Part shown: positions 7,319-15,358 of the stretch, one piece after another
How positions within the stretch are numbered: the stretch's first letter is position 1
Layout of the letters: the number at the start of each line of letters is the position of its first letter
From: Marinilabiliales bacterium
GTDB lineage: Bacteria; Bacteroidota; Bacteroidia; Bacteroidales; BM523
Direction of reading: 5' to 3'
Length of the DNA stretch: 19,757 nt
Assembly: GCA_002869425.1 (NCBI GenBank)
Contig: PKSZ01000703.1
Location: 1-19,757, forward strand
The notes under the pieces: generated by a model
What the model was told of the DNA's origin: nothing
Seen by the model: only the letters and a program-made list of their open reading frames with translations
The model's database searches: none
Program-made: the position numbers and the translations under genes

Positions 7319-9523
7319 ATGAAATTACTTCAGACGAGCATAGTATTGATACTGATTTGCCTGATATACATCAAGCCTGGCTGTGCTCAGCCTATTGATG
7401 ATATGGGCAAGGCTAAATACTGGGAACTCAAAGGATTTGCCAAAAATGCAATTATGATGGGGGATATTTACTCAGCCATTGACTATTATGAGGAAATGCA
7501 TGAGCGCAAACCTTCAAAATCAAAAGTTACCTGGGAACTGGCTGAACTACATAGAACCTCAAGAAACTATGAGCGAGCAAGAGATTTATACAAAGAAGTT
7601 TACGATGGAAATAAATCCAAATATGTAAAAGGTCTTTATTATTATGCACTTATGCTAAAAATGACCGGCCAGGTTAATGAATCTACAGAATATTTTCAAA
7701 AATTTAAAAAGAAATATAAAACAGGTAAGGATGCCAGAAAATTCAAAAAGCTTGTTTATAGCAATATAGATGGCAACGAAATGTATAAAGAGTGGATAGA
7801 TTCTGCTAGAGATGTTCTGATCAATCATCTTGATACTTCTATAAACTATGCTCACATTGAATTTTCTCCAATACCTCTGGATGCAAAAAGCTTTTCTTAT
7901 GGATCATACAGGACAAACAAACTGGAATATTATGATCCAAACGATAGTGCATACCAACACAAAACAAGAAAATTTTATAAAGCAAAACTAGAAGACGATC
8001 AATGGCGCTATAGCGGAGAATGGAATGAACTGCCTGTTAACTCTGATGATTATAATATTGGAGGTGGTGCATTTTCTCCGGATGGCAAAAGGTTTTACTT
8101 TACAAAACTGGAGAAAAACTGGAAAAACGAAACCATATCCAAACTATATGTTACCAAACTTGTAGATGGTGAATGGTTAGAACCAGAAAAGTTACCTGAA
8201 CCCATCAATCATCCTCAATATACAACCACACAACCAGCAGTTGGTACGGAAGCTAAAAGAAACAAAGAAATATTGTATTTTGTATCAGATCGTCCGGGAA
8301 CACGGGGAGGAATGGATATATGGTATAGTGTTTATAACAAACGAAAAGGAGGATTTGTAAAAATCAAAAATCTGGGAGGTAAAATAAATACTGTGGGTGA
8401 TGAATTCTCTCCTTATTTTGATATGAATCTGCGACGCTTGTATTTCAGCTCAGATGGATTACCAGGTCTTGGTGGTCTTGACATCTTCTATTCAACCGGC
8501 GAAAGATCATCCTGGTCAAAACCAAAAAACATGGGATATCCGTTCAATTCAAATGTGGACGACCTTCATCTTGTTCCCGGGAAAAATAGGGAAATAGGTT
8601 TCTTTATTTCCAACAGAGAAGGTGGAAATTCTCTCAGACATAAGACCTGTTGCGATGATATATACTCCTATAAATGGAAGAAATATATCAATATCAATGT
8701 AGTAGGTAATGTATTTGAACTGGTTAAGAAAAGCTATAATCAAAACGATACCATTCCAACTGACACAACAGGATTTGTAGAAATCGTTAACGATAGCACT
8801 GCTATTTTTAGAGAAAAACTTGATAAAATAAGAGTAAAGCTCTTCCTCTTAGATGATGAATCTACTGATTCATACTACATTACAAGCACATCAACCAATT
8901 GTAACGAACAGTATAATCTGGAGCTGGAACAAGGAAACAATTACAAATTAATGGCTGAAAAAGATGGTTATTTTAGCGATGTGGCAAGAATAACAACCAA
9001 AGGAATAAAAGAAAGTACTACGCTTGTTCAGGATTTTACCATTGAGAAAATTCCAAAGAAAGCCATTGTGATAGACAATATTTATTATCCTTTTGATAAA
9101 TCTTATCTGACCGAGGAAGCAAAAGCGACCATAGATACTACCATATTCTTTTTGCTGGAAAATAATCCCGAACTAATTGTTGAAATTAGCTCACATACCG
9201 ATAGCAAAGGGAATGATGAATACAACCAGAAACTATCGCAGAAAAGAGCAGAAAGTGTTGTGCAATACCTGATTGAAAAAGGAATTGAAGAGGAGCGACT
9301 TCTAGCCAAAGGTTATGGTGAAACACAACCTATTGCTAACAACACCAATCCAGATGGTTCAGATAACGAAGAAGGAAGAGCGAAAAACAGGAGAACAGAA
9401 TTTAAAGTTATCGGATCTGCTGATCAATTCTCGATTCTGAACAGAGGTGATCTACAGATCGAAAGTCCTTCAGAAAACAAGCAAATCAAATCATTTGGTA
9501 CTGAAATTGACAAGGGAGAGTAA
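7319..9523 (+). CDS. PorE-like periplasmic protein: TPR, PD40 beta-propeller, regulatory-like domain and OmpA C-terminal domain
   Basis: I choose ATG 7319; a TTG at 7313 would add two residues and overlap the porP-like stop. The product is about 734 residues. A signal peptide ends near KPGCAQ; the cysteine lacks a convincing lipobox. A TPR region spans about 35-150 (DIYSAIDYYEEMHERKPSK, NYERARDLYKEVYDG). PD40/WD40-like propeller blades span about 240-455 (GGAFSPDGKRFYFT, ILYFVSDRPGTRGGMDIWY, RLYFSSDGLPGLGGLDIFY). A beta-rich segment at 460-580 fits a carboxypeptidase-regulatory-like domain. An OmpA peptidoglycan-binding domain spans 588-698 (YYPFDKSYL, SSHTDSKGNDEYN, KNRRTEF). This order is that of P. 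gingivalis PorE, a peptidoglycan-associated type IX secretion component. With the porP-like gene it probably anchors or aids export of the PKD protein. Many paralogues exist, so calling it the core PorE would go too far. Confidence 0.88.
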   Translation: MKLLQTSIVLILICLIYIKPGCAQPIDDMGKAKYWELKGFAKNAIMMGDIYSAIDYYEEMHERKPSKSKVTWELAELHRTSRNYERARDLYKEVYDGNKSKYVKGLYYYALMLKMTGQVNESTEYFQKFKKKYKTGKDARKFKKLVYSNIDGNEMYKEWIDSARDVLINHLDTSINYAHIEFSPIPLDAKSFSYGSYRTNKLEYYDPNDSAYQHKTRKFYKAKLEDDQWRYSGEWNELPVNSDDYNIGGGAFSPDGKRFYFTKLEKNWKNETISKLYVTKLVDGEWLEPEKLPEPINHPQYTTTQPAVGTEAKRNKEILYFVSDRPGTRGGMDIWYSVYNKRKGGFVKIKNLGGKINTVGDEFSPYFDMNLRRLYFSSDGLPGLGGLDIFYSTGERSSWSKPKNMGYPFNSNVDDLHLVPGKNREIGFFISNREGGNSLRHKTCCDDIYSYKWKKYININVVGNVFELVKKSYNQNDTIPTDTTGFVEIVNDSTAIFREKLDKIRVKLFLLDDESTDSYYITSTSTNCNEQYNLELEQGNNYKLMAEKDGYFSDVARITTKGIKESTTLVQDFTIEKIPKKAIVIDNIYYPFDKSYLTEEAKATIDTTIFFLLENNPELIVEISSHTDSKGNDEYNQKLSQKRAESVVQYLIEKGIEEERLLAKGYGETQPIANNTNPDGSDNEEGRAKNRRTEFKVIGSADQFSILNRGDLQIESPSENKQIKSFGTEIDKGE

Positions 9524-9600
9524 TCCTTATCTCAATTCCATTAGTTTTTTCTCCTAATCAGGTTATACAAGTGACTTTAAAATTAACCAACCCTATAAAA

Positions 9601-9632
9601 AATGCCGCATAAAAAATACATTATGCGGCATT
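9601..9632. terminator. bidirectional hairpin terminator between the porE-like and universal stress genes
   Basis: A 12-base perfect stem (AATGCCGCATAA, 9601-9612, with TTATGCGGCATT, 9621-9632) closes an 8-base loop. It lies between convergent genes ending at 9523 and 9653. An A-run at 9597-9602 gives a U-tract for the minus-strand transcript; the plus-strand side has only a weak T-rich stretch. The remaining bases at 9524-9596 show nothing else. Confidence 0.75.
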
Positions 9633-9652
9633 CAAATTTTATTTCACTTCCA

Positions 9653-10501
9653 TTAACTTTTCGGAGCAATACTCATTACAGGTATTTCTGAATTGTTAAT
9701 TATTTCTTTTGCTGTTGATCCAACAAAATGTTCACTAATTGCGTCTTCCTGCTGTGTCATTATAATCATGAGGTCAGCGTCAATACCATATGCATAATCC
9801 TGGAGCTGCTTAGCCACACTAGCATTACTTGCCCCTACTTTGATAAAATCGGTTTCACAATCCAAACCCTGTTTATTGATATGCTTACGCACCTGTTCCA
9901 TTTGTGACGTCATTCTTGCCACCAAATGTGAATCTTTTGTAGTGGCAACAGATACAACATAAATTGTTGATTTAAAATATCGGGCCAACTGAACTGCCTG
10001 AGTAACCTTCTGATTGGTTTCTTTACTCAAATCTAGAGGTAAAACAATTTTCTTTGTATCTCCCGTTGTCTTATTTCCTTTAATAGTTATCAGGGGACAT
10101 TTAGCCTCCCTTACGAGTTTACTGGCATTGGTTCCAATAATTTTTTCCTTAAAGTTGTCCTTAACAATGGTTCCAACTATCAAAAATCGGGTATTCATCC
10201 TCTCCGATACTTCGATTATCTTATCGATCAATTTTCCCTTTTCAACAATTGTGTTTACTCTTATTCCTGATTTTTTGGAAACTACTTCTGCAAAGTCCTG
10301 TAGTTTTTTATGAAACTTTTCTACTGCTTCCTCCTTTTCTTCAGCATTAAAAATACCCCAGAAAGGGTTATTTTCAAGAATAATATGAAGAAGTGTAATT
10401 TCAGAATTTGTCATTCTAGCCATGCTATATGACTGCTCCAATGCTAATAATGACTGTTCACTAAAATCTATAGGAATTAGTATATGTCTTCGAGAGTCCA
10501 T
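9653..10501 (-). CDS. tandem universal stress protein (two UspA domains)
   Basis: The 282-residue cytoplasmic protein contains two UspA folds. Domain 1 (1-142) opens RRHILIPIDFSEQSLLALEQS and ends FLIVGTIVKDNFKEKIIGTNASKLVREAKCPLITI. Domain 2 (150-282) opens KKIVLPLDLSKETNQKVTQAVQLA and ends LMIIMTQQEDAISEHFVGSTAKEIINNSEIPVMSI. Both keep the terminal G[ST] of the ATP-binding Gx2Gx9G[ST] motif, but neither has the full glycine pattern, so nucleotide binding is uncertain. This tandem form is common in Bacteroidota and is tied to general stress and growth arrest. The ATG at 10501 follows a likely promoter box 22 bases upstream. It lies 53 bases after the SlyD-like gene on the same strand, so it may be transcribed both with it and from its own promoter. 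Confidence 0.9.
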   Translation of the reverse strand: MDSRRHILIPIDFSEQSLLALEQSYSMARMTNSEITLLHIILENNPFWGIFNAEEKEEAVEKFHKKLQDFAEVVSKKSGIRVNTIVEKGKLIDKIIEVSERMNTRFLIVGTIVKDNFKEKIIGTNASKLVREAKCPLITIKGNKTTGDTKKIVLPLDLSKETNQKVTQAVQLARYFKSTIYVVSVATTKDSHLVARMTSQMEQVRKHINKQGLDCETDFIKVGASNASVAKQLQDYAYGIDADLMIIMTQQEDAISEHFVGSTAKEIINNSEIPVMSIAPKS

Positions 10502-10522
10502 AATTTATATTTTAATAATATC

Positions 10523-10530
10523 CAAAAATA
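10523..10530 (-). promoter_or_regulatory. candidate -7 box TATTTTTG for the universal stress gene
   Basis: On the minus strand TATTTTTG fits TAnnTTTG, with an upstream TTTTTG about 14 bases away, which is closer than the usual 19. The region is very AT-rich, so the match could be chance. Confidence 0.3.
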
Positions 10531-10554
10531 CAAAAATTATAATTCAAAAAGACA

Positions 10555-11001
10555 TTATTTAACTGAGAGAATTTTTCCAGTAAAATATAAATCCTTACCT
10601 GCTAAAGGATGATTAAAGTCTACTCGAACATACGAATCTCCTACCTCAAGAATAACTCCATCATATTCGTTTCCATCATCATCTTTCATGGGAACTTCAT
10701 TTCCTATTTCAAGCATATTCTTATCGAGCTTTCCATTAACCATAAAAATATCAAGCGGTAAATCAACAATAGCATCAGCGCTAAATTCACCATACGCTTC
10801 AACATGATTTAATAGAAAATTGAAATCGCTACCTTCCTCCAAACCCTCCAGTTTTTCCTCGAATGCATCCAGAATTTCATCCTTTCCATACGTAAACTCC
10901 AGAGGATCGCTCTCAGTAATTTGTTCTACTACTTCTCCTGCTTCTCCATCACACCTTAATAAATAAATTAAGGTAACATTTGAATTCTTCTTTATTTTCA
11001 T
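10555..11001 (-). CDS. SlyD-like FKBP-type peptidyl-prolyl isomerase
   Basis: I start at ATG 11001 (MKIKKNSNVTLIYLLRCDGE), giving 148 residues; an upstream GTG at 11016 would add five residues not typical of the family. The sequence follows the SlyD plan. A short FKBP N-terminal strand comes first, then PLEFTYGKDEILDAFEEKLEGLEEGSDF. The inserted-in-flap chaperone domain (about 65-115: VEAYGEFSADAIVDLPLDIF through VPMKDDDGNEYDGVILEVGD) is followed by the closing strand VRVDFNHPLAGKDLYFTGKILSV. The product is probably a cytoplasmic folding helper with prolyl isomerase activity. It lacks the His/Cys-rich metal-binding tail of E. coli SlyD, as do many Bacteroidota members. It follows the antiporter gene after about 104 bases, so cotranscription is possible but not shown. 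Confidence 0.9.
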   Translation of the reverse strand: MKIKKNSNVTLIYLLRCDGEAGEVVEQITESDPLEFTYGKDEILDAFEEKLEGLEEGSDFNFLLNHVEAYGEFSADAIVDLPLDIFMVNGKLDKNMLEIGNEVPMKDDDGNEYDGVILEVGDSYVRVDFNHPLAGKDLYFTGKILSVK

Positions 11002-11105
11002 AAAATCAATTTTCACTAAGTGCTTACGCCCTTACTTTTAGGCTACATATTTAGCAAAAACGCAAGAGAAAATCAATTAAACAACAACTTGTTAGTCTAA
11101 TAAAC

Positions 11106-12359
11106 TCAGTCGTTTGTCAAATTATTTGTAGTTGTATCTTCCTCGATCAACTGTTCAAGCTCATCATTGACTTTATTGCTCGATTTTTTTATCATTGCAA
11201 TGGCCATTATCAGGCTACTTAACAAAATGATATACAAAAGAATACCGGATTCAAACTCCTGTATAACGAATTCCTCAGGTATAGCAAAAAAGAGCAATAT
11301 GGTAATCAATCCCCTGGGGGCAATTATGGCTTCGGGAAAAATATCCTTCCAAAGAAATAGTTTTATCAATACAAAACGTAATCCGAAAATAATTGCAAGT
11401 ATTGCAAGGCTCGTCAAAAGCACTTTAAAATCTATCAGTGAAGATAAAGTAATGGTGATTCCGAAAATTACAAAGAAAAATGTACGTACAATAAATGAAG
11501 TTTCGGCTGTTACCATTTTAAAATTCTTTATCATGGAAACAATTTCTATATCCTTCTTATATTTTTTAAGAAAACCTTTGAAAAAAACCTTATGATTATG
11601 CAACACCAGACCAAATATTAGTATGATAATCAAAGATGAAAGGTGAAACATTTTTCCAACGGAATACAACAAAAGAAGCACCGAAATCAACAAAAAAAGC
11701 TTTATCTGAGAGGTTAAATTTTGAAATACAAAAATCAAACTATAGCTAATTACGAGACTTATACCAACAGTAATAAGGACATTGGATACGATGGACCAAC
11801 TTATTTCACTGGCCGTTTCTGCTTCAAGGCTTCCCAGTAAAAAATAAAACACCATAATCCCAATAATATCAGAGAAAGTACTCTCGTAGATCATAAATTC
11901 CCTTTTCTTTTCACTAAGATTTGAAACACTAGGAATTACAATTGCGCTACTTACTATTGAAATTGGTATTGCATATAAAACAGCCGTAAACAAATCTATA
12001 TTCAAGAGGTACTGTAATAAATAACCTATTGCAAAAATGCAGGAAGCCAATCCAAGCAGTGCCACTGAGAAAGATTTCCATATAATGGGCCATTTTTCTT
12101 TTTTCAATTCCAGATCTAAAGCACCTTCCAACACAATCATTATCAAACCTACAATTCCCAGAACTTCTAATATCCCAAACAAATCAGGTATTTTAATATC
12201 TGCTATTTTAAACCCAACCTGGACAAGAATTCCAAACAAAATCAATAACAAAACACTTGGAATATTGCGAGCCCTGTTCAAACTGTTAAATCCATAAGAA
12301 ACAATAACAATTATGGATGCTGCAATGATTAATACATATGGATTATCTAATGCTATCAT
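11106..12359 (-). CDS. CPA-type cation:proton antiporter
   Basis: This 417-residue integral membrane protein has about 12 hydrophobic segments and fits the Na+/H+ exchanger domain. Family signs are VGLIMIVLEGALDLEL (69-84, the site of the usual FEGGL motif), SIVSSAIVIPSVSNL (134-148) and YESTFSDIIGIMVF (158-171). In NhaP-type proteins the last motif is ESLFNDG, whose aspartate carries the ion; here D164 is kept but N is replaced by S and the following glycine by isoleucine. A charged cytoplasmic tail follows (QLIEEDTTTNN). It would exchange a monovalent cation for protons; which cation is not readable from sequence. Its ATG lies inside the stop region of the upstream beta-barrel gene (ATGA), implying translational coupling. 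It has no RCK/TrkA domain. It ends in TGA at 11106. Confidence 0.88.
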   Translation of the reverse strand: MIALDNPYVLIIAASIIVIVSYGFNSLNRARNIPSVLLLILFGILVQVGFKIADIKIPDLFGILEVLGIVGLIMIVLEGALDLELKKEKWPIIWKSFSVALLGLASCIFAIGYLLQYLLNIDLFTAVLYAIPISIVSSAIVIPSVSNLSEKKREFMIYESTFSDIIGIMVFYFLLGSLEAETASEISWSIVSNVLITVGISLVISYSLIFVFQNLTSQIKLFLLISVLLLLYSVGKMFHLSSLIIILIFGLVLHNHKVFFKGFLKKYKKDIEIVSMIKNFKMVTAETSFIVRTFFFVIFGITITLSSLIDFKVLLTSLAILAIIFGLRFVLIKLFLWKDIFPEAIIAPRGLITILLFFAIPEEFVIQEFESGILLYIILLSSLIMAIAMIKKSSNKVNDELEQLIEEDTTTNNLTND

Positions 12360-12964
12360 ATTCCAATACTAAAACGAAAACTTGGACTGGCATAAGGACT
12401 TCTCACATCTTGTATTAAATCCCAAATAACCAGAATACTTACATTAGATCTCTTGGACAAAGGAAAGTTTAGCCCCCCTCCAAACCAAAGACAATCAACC
12501 CATTGTTTTCCCGATGAATAATATCCTGACGGAGTTTGATTATAAGTATCGACATTTATAAAACTATACTCTGTGTAAGCGATAAGGCTGCCCAATTCCA
12601 GTTTTACGATTTCATACAAATCTTCAACCAGTGTATAAGAAGCAAGAATACTTGCACCATAAATATTGGTCTTGAACTTGTACAAACTTACTGCACCGGT
12701 ATACATGTCATAGTATTTCAGGTCTTCCTGATAATATTCATAATTTATTCCAATTCCCGGAACAAAACGATCAGTTAATTGATAGCCAATTTTGGGAGAA
12801 CATTTAAATTGCTTTACATCGCCAAAGCTAAACCAAAAATCACCACCTATTCTTACTCTATCCCAATCAATAGCAGTCTCCTTCTTTGGTTTTTCTTCCT
12901 CAAACTGAGCAAAAGAAATGTTTGAATAAACAATTGCAATAAAAATTAGCAGAATTTGTTTCAT
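12356..12964 (-). CDS. small outer-membrane beta-barrel protein, family unknown
   Basis: I start at ATG 12964 (MKQILLIFIAIVYSNISFAQ), giving 202 residues; a TTG two codons upstream is less likely. A signal peptide ends at SFAQ. A charged stretch EEEKPKKETAIDW follows, and then alternating strands with aromatic girdles (GDFWFSFGDVKQFKCSPKI, VPGIGINYEYYQEDLKYY, FRFSIGI). It ends in a strand closing with isoleucine, as for short 8- to 10-strand barrels. I do not recognise a specific family. It overlaps the antiporter start by four bases, so the two products are probably made together and may act on the same stress. The candidate promoter at 12983-12990 would serve both genes. Confidence 0.75.
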   Translation of the reverse strand: MKQILLIFIAIVYSNISFAQFEEEKPKKETAIDWDRVRIGGDFWFSFGDVKQFKCSPKIGYQLTDRFVPGIGINYEYYQEDLKYYDMYTGAVSLYKFKTNIYGASILASYTLVEDLYEIVKLELGSLIAYTEYSFINVDTYNQTPSGYYSSGKQWVDCLWFGGGLNFPLSKRSNVSILVIWDLIQDVRSPYASPSFRFSIGI

Positions 12965-12982
12965 CCTCAAGTTGTTATATTA

Positions 12983-12990
12983 CAAAGGTA
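12983..12990 (-). promoter_or_regulatory. candidate -7 box TACCTTTG for the beta-barrel/antiporter operon
   Basis: TACCTTTG on the minus strand matches TAnnTTTG exactly, 18 bases before the ATG at 12964. A TTTG lies further upstream at 13006-13009, but the 15-base spacing is shorter than the usual 19. Confidence 0.45.
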
Positions 12991-13066
12991 CTTAAATATC
13001 ATATACAAATTAAAAAGAATGCGAATATATGCTTTTAGAATATAGAAAATAACTTTTTCGATCGTA

Positions 13067-13084
13067 CAATATTTTTTAATATTG
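13067..13084. promoter_or_regulatory. inverted repeat CAATATT-TTTT-AATATTG upstream of the HdrD-like genes
   Basis: A perfect 7-base inverted repeat with a 4-base spacer sits 25 bases before the ATG at 13110. Its right arm overlaps TAATATTG (13077-13084), an imperfect -7 box, so a protein bound here could block transcription. The symmetry is that of dimeric repressor sites. No known operator is matched, and AT-rich palindromes arise easily by chance. Confidence 0.3.
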
Positions 13085-13109
13085 CCAACAAAATCAGATC
13101 AAGTTCATT

Positions 13110-14432
13110 ATGACAAAACAGATTGTTTTCATTATTATTTTGGTATTGACCATTGTTGTGTTTGCGTATTCTTTTTTAAGAATTTTACGTTTTTTCAAAC
13201 TCACAAAAGGAAAATTTAAAATTGATCACCTGGGAAAAAGAATTGGGATCACCTTAAATGTGGCATTTTTCCAATCCAAAATATTCAGAAAGCCTATCAT
13301 AGGATTTCTACATGCTTTAGTTTTCTGGGGCTTTTGTGTAATTCTGTTTGGGAGTATTGAAATGGTTATTGATGGGATTTCAGGTAGTGAAAGGAGCCTT
13401 TCCTCATTGGGCGTTATTTACGATATTTTTATGGCATCAGGTGATATTTTTGCATTGCTCATTGCCATTGCTATACTGGTTTTCCTTTTCAGAAGAGTTT
13501 TCATGAAGATAAAGCGATTCCAGGGAGCCGAGTTGAAGAAAAAATCAAAACAGGATGCCAATCTTGCTCTTTCTATCATTTTCCTACTAATGGTAAGCTT
13601 ACTGGGTATGAATTCAGCCTATCTGGCGCTTGTTTCAGATCAATATGTGGGTATTTATCCCATAAGTACCTTTCTTGCACCGTTAATCTCAGCCAACGAT
13701 CCGACTACATTACACATTATCCATGAAACAAACTGGTGGGTACACATTGGTTTGGTTTTTCTATTTGCCAATATTCTACCTTATTCAAAGCATTTTCATG
13801 TATTTATGTCGATACCAAATGTGTTTCTATCCAGACTTGAACCTCTTGGAAAAATCAGAACAATGGAATCCATAAAGAAAGAAGTTGAACTGATGATGGA
13901 TCCCAATGCAGCCTTTGCAGCACCAGCCGAAAATGAGGAAGAAACAATAGAAAGATTTGGCGTCATGGATGCGGAGGATACAGACTGGAAAAATTATCTT
14001 GACTCTCTAACCTGCACACAATGTGGAAGATGTACATCTGTATGTCCTGCCAATCAAACAGGGAAAAAATTAAGTCCAAGGAAGGTTTTTGTTGATTTAA
14101 GAGCCCGGATGAAAGAAAAAGGACCCGAGTTATTAAAAAACAAAGATTACAACGATCAAAAAAGTCTTTTACGCGACTATATTGCAGAAGAAGAACTATG
14201 GGCCTGTACAACTTGTAATGCTTGTGCAAAAGAATGTCCTCTGAATATAAACCATCCATCTTTGATTGTTGATATGAGAAGATATCTTGTACTTGAAGAA
14301 TCAGCTGCTCCGGCCGAATTAAATGCTGTTTTTACAAATATTGAAAACAATGGAGCGCCCTGGCAGTTTTCACCTGAAGACAGAATTTTATGGACACAGG
14401 ATTTATATATGAATGAAAAACCAACTAAATAA
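13110..14432 (+). CDS. HdrD-like oxidoreductase subunit: NarI-like cytochrome b membrane domain plus two 4Fe-4S sites
   Basis: The 440-residue protein has about five to six membrane helices in residues 1-240 and a cytoplasmic ferredoxin part at 290-440. Histidines suited to heme ligation in the membrane part are H68 (FLHALVFWGF) and the cluster H202, H205, H212 and H228 (LHIIHETNWWVHIGLVFLF ... KHFHVF), as in the nitrate reductase gamma-like domain. Two 4Fe-4S motifs follow: C302, C305, C308, C312 (CTQCGRCTSVCP) and C366, C369, C372, C376 (CTTCNACAKECP). This matches the front part of HdrD-like ETF:(methyl)menaquinone oxidoreductases; the CCG part is encoded by the next gene six bases on. The pair would move electrons between cytoplasmic EtfAB and the quinone pool. 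That partner is inferred from family knowledge and from the acyl-CoA dehydrogenase/etf genes 2 kb away. Other HdrD-like roles are possible. Confidence 0.87.
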   Translation: MTKQIVFIIILVLTIVVFAYSFLRILRFFKLTKGKFKIDHLGKRIGITLNVAFFQSKIFRKPIIGFLHALVFWGFCVILFGSIEMVIDGISGSERSLSSLGVIYDIFMASGDIFALLIAIAILVFLFRRVFMKIKRFQGAELKKKSKQDANLALSIIFLLMVSLLGMNSAYLALVSDQYVGIYPISTFLAPLISANDPTTLHIIHETNWWVHIGLVFLFANILPYSKHFHVFMSIPNVFLSRLEPLGKIRTMESIKKEVELMMDPNAAFAAPAENEEETIERFGVMDAEDTDWKNYLDSLTCTQCGRCTSVCPANQTGKKLSPRKVFVDLRARMKEKGPELLKNKDYNDQKSLLRDYIAEEELWACTTCNACAKECPLNINHPSLIVDMRRYLVLEESAAPAELNAVFTNIENNGAPWQFSPEDRILWTQDLYMNEKPTK

Positions 14433-14438
14433 AAAATC

Positions 14439-15236
14439 ATGGAAAACAACAAACAAAAAGTTACTGTTCCTGTAATGGCCTCTTTAATGGCTGAAGGTAA
14501 AAAGCCAGATTTTTTATGGTGGGTTGGTAGCGCAGGAGCTTTTGACGACCGGTATAAAAAAGTATCCCAGGCTTTTGCAAAAATACTTACATATCTGGAT
14601 ATCAACTACGCCATTTTAGGTACAGAAGAATCTTCAAGTGGCGATGTTGCAAGAAGAGCAGGAAATGAAATGCTATTTCAAATGCAGGCTCTTACTAATA
14701 TAGAGTTACTGAAAGCATATGAAATAAAAAAGATTATAACATGTGATCCTCATGTTTACAATACATTCAAACATGAATATCCTGATTTTGGTGCTGAATT
14801 TGAAGTAATACATCATTCTCAGTTTTTGCTTGACTTAATAAATAAAGGAAAGCTCATCCCAGGAAAATTATTCAGCGGAAAAACAATAACGTACCACGAC
14901 CCGTGTTATCTTGGCAGAATCAATGACATATATGATGAGCCACGAAAAGTAATTTCTTCAACAGGAGGAAAATTGATAGAAATGGTTCGAAACAGAAGCT
15001 TTGCCTTATGCTGCGGCGCAGGTGGTGGGCAAATGTTTAAAGAAGCTGAAAAAGGCGATAAAGAAGTATTTATCGAAAGAATAGAAGATGTACTATCAGT
15101 TAATCCAGATATTATTGCAACTGCTTGTCCCTATTGTATGGTAATGATGACTGATGGTCTGAAATACAAAAATAAGGAAGAAAACAAACAGGTTAAAGAT
15201 CTTGCAGAACTCATTGCTGAATCATTGGAATTATAA
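14439..15236 (+). CDS. CCG-domain (cysteine-rich) Fe-S subunit of the HdrD-like complex, N-terminal CCG site degenerate
   Basis: The 265-residue cytoplasmic protein has two CCG-type halves. The C-terminal half is intact: C156 (YHDPCYLGR), C191-C192 (CCGAGGGQM) and C230/C233 (ACPYC), the ligand set of the non-cubane 4Fe-4S cluster in HdrB/HdrD-like proteins. The N-terminal half keeps the surrounding sequence but not the cysteines. FLWWVGSAGAFDDR has S31 where relatives usually have VGCAGSFDDR. GTEESSSGD has serine where ESCTGD is usual. ITCDPHVYN has one cysteine where CPHCFN is usual. It lies six bases after the membrane subunit gene, so the two surely form one complex. It ends TAA TAA. The frame is intact and the divergence is spread along the region, so this looks like a diverged paralogue and not a broken gene. 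Confidence 0.87.
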   Translation: MENNKQKVTVPVMASLMAEGKKPDFLWWVGSAGAFDDRYKKVSQAFAKILTYLDINYAILGTEESSSGDVARRAGNEMLFQMQALTNIELLKAYEIKKIITCDPHVYNTFKHEYPDFGAEFEVIHHSQFLLDLINKGKLIPGKLFSGKTITYHDPCYLGRINDIYDEPRKVISSTGGKLIEMVRNRSFALCCGAGGGQMFKEAEKGDKEVFIERIEDVLSVNPDIIATACPYCMVMMTDGLKYKNKEENKQVKDLAELIAESLEL

Positions 15237-15253
15237 TAACGAAAAGAATTTTA

Positions 15254-15292
15254 CTGACAAAAAAACGTCAATTTGTCAGATTTTATCTGACG
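15254..15292 (+). promoter_or_regulatory. overlapping, mutually exclusive hairpins between the CCG gene and the glutaredoxin-like gene
   Basis: Four TGAC/GTCA half-sites lie within 37 bases. CTGACAAA (15254-15261) can pair with TTTGTCAG (15272-15279). GTCAGAT (15275-15281) can pair with ATCTGAC (15285-15291) around a TTT loop. CGTCA (15266-15270) can pair with TGACG (15288-15292). The first two exclude each other because they share GTCAG. No U-tract follows, so this is not a standard terminator. It may be a 3'-end processing or protection structure, or a leader element for the gene at 15359. The remaining bases 15293-15358 are AT-rich with no clear promoter box. Confidence 0.4.
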
Positions 15293-15358
15293 CTCATAAT
15301 TGGCATGAAATATGATTATGTACGCATGTAAATATTTCACTATATTAATATAAAAAGT

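Noticed and set aside
7342..7390. Lipoprotein signal in the porE-like protein
   Set aside because: The residues before the cysteine are K, P and G, which do not fit a lipobox; cleavage after the following alanine is more likely.
15275..15291. The GTCAGAT/ATCTGAC hairpin as an intrinsic terminator
   Set aside because: No run of T follows it on either strand, and the stem is only 7 bases and AT-rich.
15237..15358. A tRNA or other structured RNA gene in the gaps at 15237-15358 and 19204-19407
   Set aside because: No cloverleaf, TTCGA-type T-loop or CCA-end pattern was seen; the sequences are AT-rich spacers with promoter-like boxes or short hairpins only.
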